Position numbers and translations under genes: made by a program. 64,000 nt of DNA. It comes from Hermatobates lingyangjiaoensis (taxonomy: Eukaryota > Arthropoda > Insecta > Hemiptera > Hermatobatidae). The notes beneath the pieces were generated by a model. It worked only from the letters and a program-made list of their open reading frames with translations, was not told the origin of the DNA and made no database searches. The number at the start of each line of letters is the position of its first letter. Position 1 is the first letter of the stretch. Location: assembly GCA_026182355.1 (NCBI GenBank), contig JAPFBL010000255.1, positions 4,713,501 through 4,777,500 of the forward strand. The letters run 5' to 3'. Shown here in pieces: positions 1 to 11,883 of this stretch.

Positions 1-2440
1 TTCTGAAACTTGTATTGTTGATTTATAATCCAATCTTAAAGTGAATTTTCCATAAGTGAAGTGATTTTGTTTGTTTTGTTTTCTTCTTCTGTAATGACCT
101 CCATTTTGCTAGATGAATTTATGATTTGATTTCATGTACATTTTATTATCTTTTTAAGTGTTCAGGAACAAGTACCGTAACTATAGACCAAAAAGATGTC
201 ATTCCAGGCCAACAAAAATAGACTATATAACAATGTGAGTATATATATGAGTCTTGTTTCCCAAACACCGTGAGCATCCCTATAAACCCACCGGTAGTTA
301 AAGGTATTCCTGTTGATTGGCTATTGAAACAATCGTAAGTTGCTAGATTTTCAACTATTGTTCTAATCAATATTAATATTCCCAGTATGTTGCAACTGTT
401 ATTCACCTATTTTTGATCTAGGTTCGAAAGGTAATTGGTGGATTTTAGATAATTAAGAAGAGACCATTAAAAGCCAGTTGTTGATCTGACAATAGTTTTC
501 AGTTGTTAACCTCCGTTTGATCGTTATACAACTATTAACGATCAAAGTAAAATGAAAGCAATAGAAGTCTTGAATGAACTAACTGTTCTGTATGGCTTTA
601 GCTCTGATAAAGTGTTATATTTTGTGCCTTCCTATAAAGTCACGACGACGATTTCAGAATCATTACAATTCACAATTTAAAAGGCTTTACTTGCTTTACC
701 AAAACCTATCAACCTTAAATAGAATAACTATATTTAACAGCGTCAGTAATTTTTTTAAACTGACATCAAACTTTCAATGCTGATGATTTTGTTTTTTTGT
801 AACATGTTTCTGGTTGAAATGTAACATTTTGAAAATAAAGCACAATGTTTTACTTTAGTAAAACATTGGACTGAACATTAATACTTTACTGTATTTATTT
901 ACGCCCGTCAAATACAGTAACATTCAAGATGTCAGTTGCTTTCAGGTTGTCGTGTCACTAAAGTTGGGAGTAAAGCTGACACTGTTGACAAAGGGCAATT
1001 TATTGTTATTAGCGATTTAAAGATTTCCAAATTGCAGTTGCAACTAGGAAATTATATAACAAAATTGGGAAATTAAACTCAATAGACTGTAAAAGTCTAC
1101 ACTAGGAATGAGTTTGAAACTTTGTGAAAGTGATAAGTACGAAAAGGGTGAGTGGTCAGTAATGAGAAGGTGTGGGGATAGTGGGGTGTAAATAAGGGAT
1201 GTGCCGAGCCGTGCAGGATTGCCTAGGTGGCCCTATCGATTCCGTCCCAATGAAAGTAGAAAGCTTTTAGCCCTCAGTCAGTCTGGCTTCAGGCCAGTCC
1301 CTCCCCCTTCAAGACCTAATTTACTCGTCATTTTTCTTGTTCTTTCAATTTTGTAATTCAAATTGGATCTTTATATGCGAAACATTAAGCAAATTTCCGA
1401 TTATTCATCGAGGATTTCAAATCATTTAATACTCGATTGTAGTATAGTTTGTTTCATGCTTGTATCATTTTGATAATGAAAATATTCGAAACTAAACTCT
1501 TAATTAATAACTGCTGCTAATACGTTACAATTAAATAAAAGTGAAAAACGAGCATATTAAAACAACAACTTACTTTCTACTTTAACTAAGTTAAAAAAAA
1601 TATGAAATACTTCTTTTGATGGCATCAACTATTACTCTTTTAGATACACAATGAACAAGCTATTATTTGAAATTGATTCGTTACGAATTTCAAAATTTGG
1701 TCGAGTTGATGGCACAATGCATTAAATTTGGCATTTGCAAGTCACTAGCAATCCCTCTCTGACTCGCAAAGGGCATCTGCTTGAAAGGTACGCTTCACAG
1801 TAGCCATTTTCATAATTGGAAGATTTTTGTTTGTTTTATTATTTTTCTGGCTGTTTGTAATTTCATCTTTGCATAGATTCATTTATCATAAGTGTTTGTT
1901 CAGGGGCTTCAAAAGATTTGTCACATCTTCTATTTCACATCACATACAATTATGGTAATCACTTTTCATTAAATTCTCCTGATGGGCTACCTCGTCAGTA
2001 TTGTAATATTTTGTATATCCATGTGTATACTTTACTACATTATTAAACAGATACAATAAATATACTGAATTAAAATATTTGTTTCATCGAATTTACAATG
2101 TTGTGGCTAGTAAATACATCTACTCGGAAACAACAATCAGTACAATAGCTGTGGGAACTTTCAGTAATATGAGTGCAGTAACACTACGAGAGCAGAGGAG
2201 CACTGTCAATCGTTGAAAAGCGATGACGGACTGAATCAGTCTTTAAAGTATTTAATTTACTGTAGCAGCCTAGTTTAATAATTAGTTCCAATGAGCGAAG
2301 GCATGTTGAATACCACAGTCTGTATTTAGATTAATGAAGTTAAGAAACATTAGGAGTTCACAGCGCCTTTTTTTGTTACACTAGTTATGTTTAGTTTTTT
2401 TGAGGATTGCTATATTAACTTACAACAAACTTGATACATG
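1..2440. other. AT-rich non-coding stretch
   Basis: No open frame longer than about 85 codons is present, and the short frames at 146-406 and 592-783 show no recognisable domain or coding-like composition. A GC-richer patch lies at about 1190-1330 with no motif I can name. Nothing else is supported here. Confidence 0.6.
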
Positions 2441-2448
2441 GTTTTGAC

Positions 2449-2485
2449 CTGATGTTGACTAATGAATGGTCGAAAGCTTCTCTCA
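2449..2485 (+). ncRNA. hammerhead-like ribozyme motif (degenerate)
   Basis: The core begins CTGATGT (2449-2455; the family consensus would be CUGANGA, so the last base is changed). One unpaired base follows, then a stem II of GACT pairing with GGTC around an AATGAAT loop, then GAA and AGCTT. The last part is exactly the arrangement GAA-AG-CU-U seen at 53982-54021. The lost A9 suggests that self-cleavage is impaired. Confidence 0.4.
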
Positions 2486-2515
2486 TTTAGTGTGTGACTA
2501 TTTTATTAAAGCTGT

Positions 2516-2749
2516 TTGATAGTAGTTTTCTCAGTCGTTTTGCTTGTTACGTTCGTATGTCTCTTGACAATTATATATGAAAATTACCTATTATATATAG
2601 AACAACGAACAATAGTAAGGAAAATCGAGGCTACCAGCAGAAAGGTCGTTAATGCAGAAGCCATTAGATATTTTAATTCCATTTTTCTCCAAGAAGATTT
2701 AATTCAACGCATAATTCAACCAGACACGGGTTGCCGTGTTGGTTACTAG
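2516..2749 (+). pseudogene. PLE ORF N-terminal fragment (hydrophobic segment plus NAE motif)
   Basis: The frame encodes about 77 residues. Residues 3-20 are hydrophobic (VVFSVVLLVTFVCLLTI), like a membrane anchor. They are followed by a basic stretch with KIEATSRKVVNAEAIRYFNS. This aligns without gaps to KLESVNKKLVNAEAAAYFNN of the PLE copy at 54 kb, and to LEKYSMKLNQVESDIKFLNA at 52 kb. The frame starts at a non-ATG codon (TTG), so the true start is unclear. After about residue 60 the similarity to PLE stops and the frame ends at 2749. It is best read as a remnant of the 5' coding part of a PLE, not a host gene. Confidence 0.55.
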
Positions 2750-2790
2750 CCGTTCCGTCTACAACATGCTTGGTCTCTCTTTCTCTTTTC
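2741..2790 (+). repeat. fragment of a second PLE-type terminal repeat
   Basis: This 50-bp piece starting GGTTACTAGCCG matches the start of the terminal-repeat fragments at 54825 and 41410, with the same order GTCTACAAC, GCTTGGTCTC and a CT-rich run. It stops before the hammerhead-like box that follows in those copies and gives way to an ATATATA run. Confidence 0.55.
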
Positions 2791-2830
2791 ATATATAACT
2801 TTAAATTACATAAAGGACGATACAGAAAAA

Positions 2831-2957
2831 GGAATAAAAAGCACACTTACAGAATTCTCAATATTTCGAACTGTTGTTCGTCATCAGGAGTAGACTAGAA
2901 GAGAGGACGAACAACAGTTCAAAATATTGAGAATTCTGTAACTGTACTTTTTATTCC
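2831..2957. repeat. 52-bp inverted repeat (foldback) of a hammerhead-bearing terminal repeat
   Basis: The left arm 2831-2882 is the near-perfect reverse complement of the right arm 2906-2957, with a 23-bp spacer. Only a few bases differ. The left arm plus spacer contains a hammerhead-like core on the minus strand. The right arm lacks the CUGAUGA box because it is truncated at that point. The head-to-head form is the same as that of the PLE copies at 52 kb. Confidence 0.75.
2857..2890 (-). ncRNA. hammerhead-like ribozyme motif
   Basis: Read on the minus strand from 2890: stem I half CTC; CTGATGA (complete conserved box, 2887-2881); one extra C; stem II GAAC-AACA-GTTC; GAA; a short A-U-rich stem III; then GAG, which closes stem I. 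Every conserved core position except the extra base before stem II is present. This is one of the best preserved hammerhead-like motifs in the window. Confidence 0.55.
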
Positions 2958-2961
2958 TTTA

Positions 2962-5900
2962 CTGTGTTGTGGTTTGTGCAATATAAAGTTTTATAGTCTT
3001 TGTGGACCGTTTATTCAACTTAGTTATATATATTCGTATATTTGGGGAACTGTCATTCGTTAATACATGTTTGATTAAATTATGGTGAGTAAATGCCTAG
3101 GTCCTAGTGAATTTAAAGGACCCTTAAGAGATTTGGAAAAGTTATCCAAGAAATTATTTAGATAAACAATAGGTAGAAAATTTAAAAAAAAATTATCGTG
3201 TTTTAATCCAACATTGAATTAAACACAATATCGTCTTATCTGTTAATTGAAATGAATGGAATAGAAGTTTTTGAAGTAATAATACATTTTGTTATTTTTA
3301 AAAAAAATAATATTGTTTAAAATTGACAAATTCTTCAAATTAATGAAGGGCGAAATTTGAATAATCAATACCTATATATTATGACTTGACCTAGAACGCA
3401 GTGAAAAAGGAAAGTGTTCATAAAGCAAACCAGTAAAATAGCATCAAAACGAGACATCTCATTTTATAAAAATATTACCATATTAAGCTTCTCTTTAATC
3501 CCAAGAACAAATTTAGCTTGCGATAAAAATTAAGAAAACCAAGAAAATGTATGTTTTTTATATTACCCTTCTGATATTAAATTTCTTTAATATATTAGTT
3601 TAATCTGACTAACAAAATATTGACTCTTTAATTTATTCTCCAAATAACTTTTAATAACACTACTTAGTCAATATTAATGATACAAAATAGATTATTAACA
3701 TTTTAAATTCAAATTCATCGTTTAAATATATGAATCACAAATAAATGACTGGATATTCTAAATCCATATTCTAAGATTAATTATGAAATCTCATATTTCT
3801 TTAAATAATGAATAAAACATATATATTCATGACAAATTTTAACTTTATATAAACAAAAATGAGTCTGTTCTTCCTTAAAGTGCATTAATTTCAATGATGG
3901 TAAAAATCACCATGAATTATAGTGATAGTTTGTTCATATTAGCAGTTTAAGAGTAAACATATTCCATTTTTCACCTCAAAGGCTGAACAAGAATATTAAG
4001 GAATCACTGATGTAAAAAGGTGAAAACCGAATGTATTGCAAACATGAAGCGTTTAGAGGAAAAAGGACATAATTACAGTTGGTAATTCACTGGCACCGAT
4101 GTATGAAACAAGGACATGGGTTAGTAAAGAAAAAAAAAAGAGATTAAAATAGGGACACAACATGAAGATAGAAAGGCAGTTCAGTACGGACTTTCACGTT
4201 TTTGATAGGTTTGGGTGTCAAAAGGAGAGAAAACTATGCAGAAAAGCAACTTCCTTTCCGAAATAACATCAATATGGAAGGTAATAAATTGATTTCAGCT
4301 TTACTGTTTCAATATTTTAAGCTTCTTTTCGTAATTACATATCACACATATATCCAGCGAATCACTCATACATATAAATATATATATGAAGCCTAAACGC
4401 ATGGAAAAAGAAAAACAAAAGAAATACGGAGGAGAGCAATTTACACTTCATTGATTGCATCACGTGTTAATTGTGATTTTTTTGCATATATATATATATA
4501 TATTAAACTTCTAGTATATATATACCATATAGTTGCCTACATAGCTTACATAATACAATAATACTCTGGAAGTAGTTTATGTTTCAGCTTAAATAATTTA
4601 CTAGCAGTGGATTGAAAATGGAAACTAGTTGTAAAAAGAAATGGAGATGTCGCTTGAACTGTAAACGAAACGTGATAAAGAAAGGTGAGAGGAGGTGGGT
4701 GGGGTGAAGGAAGAGGAGACAAAGGCCCATTGAAACCGAGTGTCAGTGGAGCCACCTCGCGAAGCCTTTGATCAGGATGCCTTGGCCTCGGGAAAGCGAC
4801 GTGGCCTGTGCTGCCTAGCTATTGAATCTTCACCCCCAAACCCTTGCTGCTAATGGAGACGGAATGAAACGTTTCACAAAGGAAATAGTTCATCAAATAC
4901 TCCGTCTTTCATCGTTGGGACATCAAAACCCATTTCAAACAAACACACTCAAACAAATTTCGTTATCATGAAGTATTATCAAAGACAAATGAAATATTTG
5001 AAACTTAAATTTAAAGATAGAAACAAGTACAGAAAGTACAAGTCACCCAAATGAAGAAACAAATTAGTGTCTATTAAGCTACCTGATAACTACTTAGCAT
5101 TAACGAACACATGTTTAATGAAAGCTGGCACTACCATGTTTTTATTTCAATATAACAGAATCATAATAATTAATATTAGAAATAATAATTAATTACGAAG
5201 TTAATTTTAAATTTTGTTTATTTTTTGTGCCAATAACGTAATGCCACAATTATTTGGAAAATAGGTTTAAATTACTGTACTTAACACTTTGAAAACGTAA
5301 ATTAATTAGTTTTATATACCTAATCTCGTATCGTAATATCCATTTTATGTAAGTAATGAATAAGAATATTCCTTTCTCAATAGTGTCAACTTCATGTAGT
5401 TGAAACGTCGGTTCGTAAAGCAGAAAGGACTAAATACAATGCATGGTTGTTAGTGGAAAGTTGTTAGGGGTGGTGTTAACACACACAACAGAGACTCTTG
5501 TTAGTATGAAACTTCAAGTAATTCACTAGAATGACAGGGTAAAGGAAAGGTTCACAATGAATCACCTACAGTCGCCAATAGGCCAAGACATCTTTACATT
5601 TCTACATGTACATTTCTTTATACATTCACGATTTAAGTTGACTAAAACAAACTCCAAGAACTTGATAAATTGACAACCTGTCTTCAAACCCAAATTGACA
5701 ATTAAATTGACATCAAAGACAATTAAATTCTTTAAGTTATAACTAAAGATACAACTTGTCGCCATGGCTTTAATCAAACTTATCCAGTGTGTTCTAAAAT
5801 CTATGAAAATAAAAGACAATAATAGCTTGGGCTACAGAATCAGAAGAGAATATACGTCAGCTCAAGCTTGACATTTCAGAATATACCGAATAATCACGAA

Positions 5901-8900
5901 TGCATTACTTTCGATGCATTAATGTGTATAATATGCAGCAACATATAATGAATGTGTATGTTATATTGGTTATTATAATATGTGTCTGTCACTAATATTA
6001 CTCAAAGACTAAACAATTTTAACAAACTTGTAGACAGGAATAAAACAAAAAATATAAGAATCATTGAATTACTACTAACTCAACGTTTGCTGTGATCTAA
6101 GAAAATTGGAATTTGGTTTGGTATTCAAAGGAGGAACTTTGAATGAAATAACAATTTAAATAGCTGTTTTAACAAAAATGTAAGTAATATTATTAAAATT
6201 AGATGTTAATAAAAATTTTATCAGAATTATTTAAAAAAATATAATTGTACAAAATTCTCAGTTACAATTGAAAAAACTCAATTCAAAATAAGAATTTAAG
6301 TTAGAAACATGAAACTATCGTCAATACTGGAAACGATGTGTAATTAATTTCTTTGCTTCAGAAGGTATTATTTTGTTATGTTAAGTTTGAAAAAATTTTT
6401 AATTCAAGTTAATGTAAAATATTTTTTTATTTATTAAACATTATATTATAATGAGAGGAATGACTTTTAGGTTGATGTTTTTACTTTTAAATATACTAGA
6501 AAAGCTGTTCTGGTATTAAAGAGAAATGTGTCTCAAGATTGACTAGCATTTAGAGAAAATTGGTTTGAAGTTGGAAAATTATGGCAGCAGACTATATAAT
6601 TCAAGTACAAAGGGTATCTTTCCTAATGAGAAAGTGTTTCAACTTTACTTCCACTTTGGGTCAGTGCTAAGCAGAGATAACTTACTGCAAGTACAATTAG
6701 CGTGGACCGGAATGATATGTGGCGGGTTGTGAAGTGGCTCACGAGAGAGTGGAAACACAGATAAAATGCGCGATGGCGATAATTCAAAATGAGTTGATAT
6801 ACGGTAACGAGCCTGGCCACCGCAACTGCCTCAGAGCCACCCTAAGTAGCCACTAACTGCCCTCTTACAACAAACCACTCAAGATATATTTGAAAAGAAG
6901 CCATTTAAACTGCCTTTTTTACGGCCAACTCTTTCAATTTAAATTGTTTTTAGTCATAAAGTTATTTAAGAATAAATCTTTTTTGATCCTAGTAACACTT
7001 CTTTATAAGATATGTATTATATGATAAGATGTGTTGACATTATCAGTAACTTGAGAATAATTTAAATCATAAGCCACTAATTGAATGTAAACCTATTCAA
7101 TATTACATTCAACTATATAGATAAAGATTACATAAGTGTATCATTCACTCTTCATAAGTAAAGCCACTCTTATAAATCGGAATTTTTGGAAATGCTGTTG
7201 ACAGAACTCCAGTTTCCTATTCAAAATTACATTTATAATAGATTAGTGATTTTACTTTTTATTACATTCCTTCTATTATATTATGTTATTTACTTAATCG
7301 TATTTCTTAAGATGTAAAAAGTATTTGAATAACATTTTGATGCATTAATATAATTATGATATGTACTGAAATAATTTATTATATTTCTCATGTAAACCTC
7401 GAAGTTATGTATTATCCGGTAATATCAAGTTCTAAGTCAACCTACTTTCAAAGTCCTCTCAGATATCACATGCGATAGGTATGAACTTCACTTTTTTAAT
7501 CATTCTTCAAAAAAATAGTGAGTTTATCATAAAAAAAAAGTTTTTGTAGTTAAATTTAATAATTTTCGTGTTATAACTTATTTATATAGAAAATGTGCGT
7601 TTTTGCTGCAATATAACATAGTGAAGACAATTTTATTCAGTAATGCAGAGAGATTGTTGTCCGATTAAGCACTTACTCCAGTTATACTTGTGTGTAACTC
7701 ACAGAGTACTTTACATACCACTTCATTGCCAATAGTTAACTGGTTATGCTAATCAAAACATTTTTAGATCTGATTACTCAAGCTCAAAATTATTTTGAAA
7801 TTTCACCAAAAAAAAAACAAGCACAATTAAATAGAAGTACTCCATTGATAAGATATGCTATCAAGATGCAGCTTATTCTGTAGAGGCTGATGAATTCTTT
7901 ATTTAGTGTCCACTATAGTTTTCACTGCTGCTGCTGTATAGTTTAAATATAAGGAATTAAATTGAGTCAATTGCAGAGGAGAGTTACTAGAAGCACTAAA
8001 TATTCAGATCATTCGAAAATTATTGGGAAGAAATATGAACACAAAAATAGATAGAACCCCAGAAATTACCATTTAGCATTAGTTAAGGTTATATAGAATA
8101 ATTTAATTTCCTGTTTTTTTTTTCTTTTGACCAATATTCATTGTATAAGAATTACACGAATGCGTTTAAATAAAGTCGTAATATTAACAGAACAATACTT
8201 TTCGGATATTTCTTTGGGTTTCCTACAGTATAATTAAAACGCAGTAACAACTTATTATTAATATAAGCAGGCCTGTCCCCTCATTTTTCCCTGTTCCCAC
8301 TTAAATTTTGATTCATTATAAACTGTTTTCTAGCTGATAAACAAGAAAAAGAATAATATACATTTGTAATGAGTTTGTAACTATAAAGGTGTTTTATTTA
8401 AAAACTGTCTTAATCAAAGAAAATTAAACCAGTAAAACTTTTATACTGAAATATTATACTTTTTCAGTAATATAAAAAGAATTATTGCATATTTTAACAG
8501 GAAATTATGTTTCAAAATAAACAAATTTGAATATATATTATTATTCAAAATTATGATAATACAAATAAAATGGATTTAAAACTCCTTTTGTTCATAGCCA
8601 GCTTCAATAGATATTTGAAATGTACTGTTCCTTTAAAAAGTATCCCAACCAAAAAATTATGGCAAGTTTACATACTGCTTACGTTGTACAAACTATGAAA
8701 TTAGTAGGAAATAGTAAGTAAGGTTTGAAAATGTTTCAGTGTTATTGTAAATACAGAAAAAAAACACACTCGAGTTTGAGGATTGCAATAAATTTTCTAA
8801 TTCAAATGTAAACTATGTTATTGTCCCATGTTGTTGATCTATTATATATTCTTTGAGGAAATCAAAGAAATTTGCATTTTAAGTGAAGAATAATGAATAC

Positions 8901-11040
8901 TGCATTAGTGGTAATACAAAAAATATGAAACTAAATGTATTTTTACATATCAAACAAAAATGTCACTATCTATTTTACATTATCTTTATTATTTTGCTAA
9001 CATTTCGTCATAACAGGGTTGACTTAGCTTTTTATTAGTTCAGCTTATATAGCACATATCTAACCGTATTAAGAATTATCAGTAGGGAATTCCGTCAAAC
9101 TCACCACTATTTAATCCACTTCTGTCAGATTAAAAATCAAAATGTTAAATAAAATATAACTAATCCAGGGAAACCCTTAGTAAATTACTTCTGACATAAA
9201 CGCAATATGACTCTCTAGAGAATCTAATTTGATCTCAGGGAACTCATTTTTGTTCTTTCTCTAAAGTTATTTACTTTATAAAAACTCACTTCATCCAAGT
9301 TTATATAAGAAAAAATGGATGTTGAAAAAATTTGATTAGTACAATGTTTTCTTTCAAACTTAAATTTTCATTTAATTTTTAAAAGACAATTTAGAAGCTT
9401 AGTCCTAGAAGTTTAAAAATCATAGAGGTTTATTGTTATGATTAAATTTATAAAAGCTAGATTTTAAAAGGTTTTGGAAAAATTGTTACTTAAATGTTAT
9501 AATTTCCATAAATTTCTATGAAATACTTTAAATAAAGTTAATTACAAAATTGTTTGTATGTTTACATTTAAGGAATAAATGTTCATCGACATAAACATAC
9601 TCCTATGGGTTTTATATAACAAAAATGAAGAAGAAGTACATATTCTCAATGCTTAAATGTAACATTGTGAATATATTAAGGCGTTACATACTAAGTAACA
9701 TTAAACGTTATTCTAGGGGTAAAAATGTTTGTTTAGAGCAGCCAAATATAAGGCCACCAATTCACTCAGTTAAATAAAATTCCTATCCTCAGTTAAATAT
9801 AACCACCATTCACTCAGTAAACAAAATATAAAAAAATTAAAATCTGAGAAGTATAATAGAGTCAGTTTCAAGAAACTCAGCCTGATTCCCAAGCTACTCC
9901 TTGAAGAGCTAACATTTTTCAATCAAAAACACCTGTAAATAGCAATTTATTAAAATGTATATAAAGGTTAGCATTTAAAAGTACAGATAAAAAATTCTAA
10001 AGAGTTTTACATATATATCTGTTTGTAGCGAATCTTTCAGTTTTTGATGACTTCTGGTCTGAAAAATTCTAAATCCTAACTGATAAAAAAGCATCTTCTT
10101 GTGTACAAGCACTAAGGAAATTCATCAAAACTGACCTATAACACCGACTCACTCTCCTGACATCCTAGATGCAAAAGAATCATAAATTATGTATCGTTCA
10201 TCAAATTAATTTAAATAATAATATTAAAAAAAATTGAATGAATATGAAATAGTTTTATAATTCATAAATTATAATAATATAACATATGCTGTTTTCAGCA
10301 GTCATATATCCAGAAGTAAGATTTCTTGGTTGTAAATTAAATAACTGTATTTTTCTTTAAGCTTATGAAACTCATATTATTATGATTAAAAGATAAGACT
10401 TATTATAATAAGCAAACAAAACTTGTTAATTCATTATTCTTTTTTTTTTTAATTTTTTCCTAGGAATTTAAACTTTAATTTGTAACATTGATCTAATTCT
10501 TATTTTTTTTAGATTTTGTTACTAAATAAATGTATTCGTACGATAAAGATACCTATAACTTATCCAACTGATTTATTTTTATAAGGAAATGTATTATGAA
10601 TAAATATTCATATGTCATTATAAACAACAACAGTAATGGTAAAAATTCGAAAATTTAATTTTTGTATATTCTGAAATGACTGCATTAATGGAACAGTACT
10701 AGAATTATTCATTAATGTTATTATTCACTAGATACATGCCAATGTATCGGAGAACCTTGTAAGAAAATATTTTGACGTATCTCCTGTCATAAAGGGATTA
10801 TTTTTTTTTTAAATGCAAGCGATAGATGTTAGAGAACAGCTGAATTATTATACTCTGAACATCACTCATTCTTGAACGAGATAAGAAAACCATCGATTAT
10901 GAGTGTCTACTCATAATGCCCTTTAAGATATCAAAGTCAAAATAATCAGTTTTCAAAGACTTGGTCTCTTGGCAAAATACTAATAAAAAGTGTTTTCTTT
11001 TTCTTATATCTATTAATCTCAGCAATCAATCAATAAAACT
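2962..11040. other. AT-rich stretch with no recognised gene
   Basis: Only short frames occur, without coding character (4202-4396, 4546-4755, 5562-5819, 6623-6820). Minor contents: a 40-bp stretch at 4381-4420 resembling the PLE terminal piece at 40960-41000; (AT)n at 4483-4503; GC-richer patches at 4680-4870 and 6620-6850; and an imperfect 49-bp tandem duplication at 9754-9830. A weak GAAACGTC motif with a CAAC/GTTG stem lies at 5376-5409 and is too degenerate to call. I see no RNA gene. Confidence 0.5.
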
Positions 11041-11042
11041 AA

Positions 11043-11175
11043 CTTCAAATTTTGACGTCATCATCATCAGGAGAAAAACAAAAAGAAGAAGAGAAGTTTT
11101 GGTTGGCTAGTTTACTGTTGCTGTTTGCTAGGAAAGGAGAACTTCTTTTCTTCTCCTAATGACGCCTCTCATGGT
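11043..11175. repeat. imperfect foldback with weak hammerhead-like box
   Basis: On the minus strand, 11070-11064 reads CTGATGA, followed by a GAC/GTC mini-stem and an AAAATTT-GAAG segment. The plus strand at about 11140-11166 carries a diverged inverted counterpart (AACTTCTTTTCTTCTCC followed by TAATGACG). The arms align only loosely, with a length difference of about 10 bases. The arrangement is like the other PLE foldbacks in the window but more decayed. Confidence 0.3.
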
Positions 11176-11796
11176 GATGTCCCCATCTTTAATTTTTAAG
11201 TTTTATATCGTTAGTTATTCAAATAGAGTTAAGTTGAGATGTAGCATTCAGAGGTGTCGGTTGTCTCTCTCCCATCCTTCTCAAGGCACAGTCTCAGTAG
11301 CAGTTGGAATCTGATAACTAATAGTTAATTATTTCTGAAGTCCAGTAACTAGACCTTGATCTCTAAAATAACGTTACTAAACACGATCTGTCTCTGCATT
11401 AATAGAAATAATATTTTCTCAATGAAATATTATTTTTTGAAGAATATTAATAATACTACAGTAAAATAACTGTTAAAAAACAATATAAATATAAATTATA
11501 TTAATAATATAATATAAATTATATATAAATAATATTTATTTATTTCTAATAGATTTATATTTAATACAAAAATTTTGGTAAATTTGAAATATATTTTCTA
11601 CCGAAAAGAAATATTGAATATGATCGTTTTAAATTTTTTGCCCGTATACAGCTGGATGGTCAACAACTTGAACAAGAAGTTGTTCAGTTGTTGAAACTTT
11701 TGTTAAAAAAAGACAAAGCTTTGAACTGAGTTCAAAACGCTCAAAGAAGATTTGATAAAAAGTATTTTCATTTGCCGAGCACAGAATGATACTTTG

Positions 11797-11811
11797 GGAG
11801 AGAGAAAGAGA

Positions 11812-11881
<70 letters not shown>
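11797..11881. repeat. (AG)n microsatellite
   Basis: There are about 40 AG units, interrupted once near 11806 (GAAAG) and once near 11818 (GTGAG), then pure to 11880. The frames read through it on both strands (runs of RE or SL) are artefacts of the repeat. Confidence 0.95.

Positions 11882-11883
<2 letters not shown>

Larger units (their letters stand above)
2441..2749 (+). mobile_element. Penelope-like element terminal-repeat fragment
   Basis: This is a solo piece of a PLE-type terminal repeat. It begins with a hammerhead-like motif (2449-2485) and runs into an open frame (2516-2749). That frame resembles the start of the ORF in the better preserved element at 53951-54275. The order (hammerhead-like motif, short spacer, hydrophobic segment, charged segment ending in an NAE-x4-YFN motif) is the same in both copies. 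No reverse transcriptase follows, so this is a truncated or solo copy. Orientation is plus. Similarity is clear at protein level but low at DNA level, so it is a different or much older family member. Confidence 0.6.

Noticed and set aside
5376..5409. Hammerhead-like CAAC/GTTG stem followed by GAAACGTC
   Set aside because: The core box reads CTCAATA and matches CUGANGA at too few positions; possible but not supportable.
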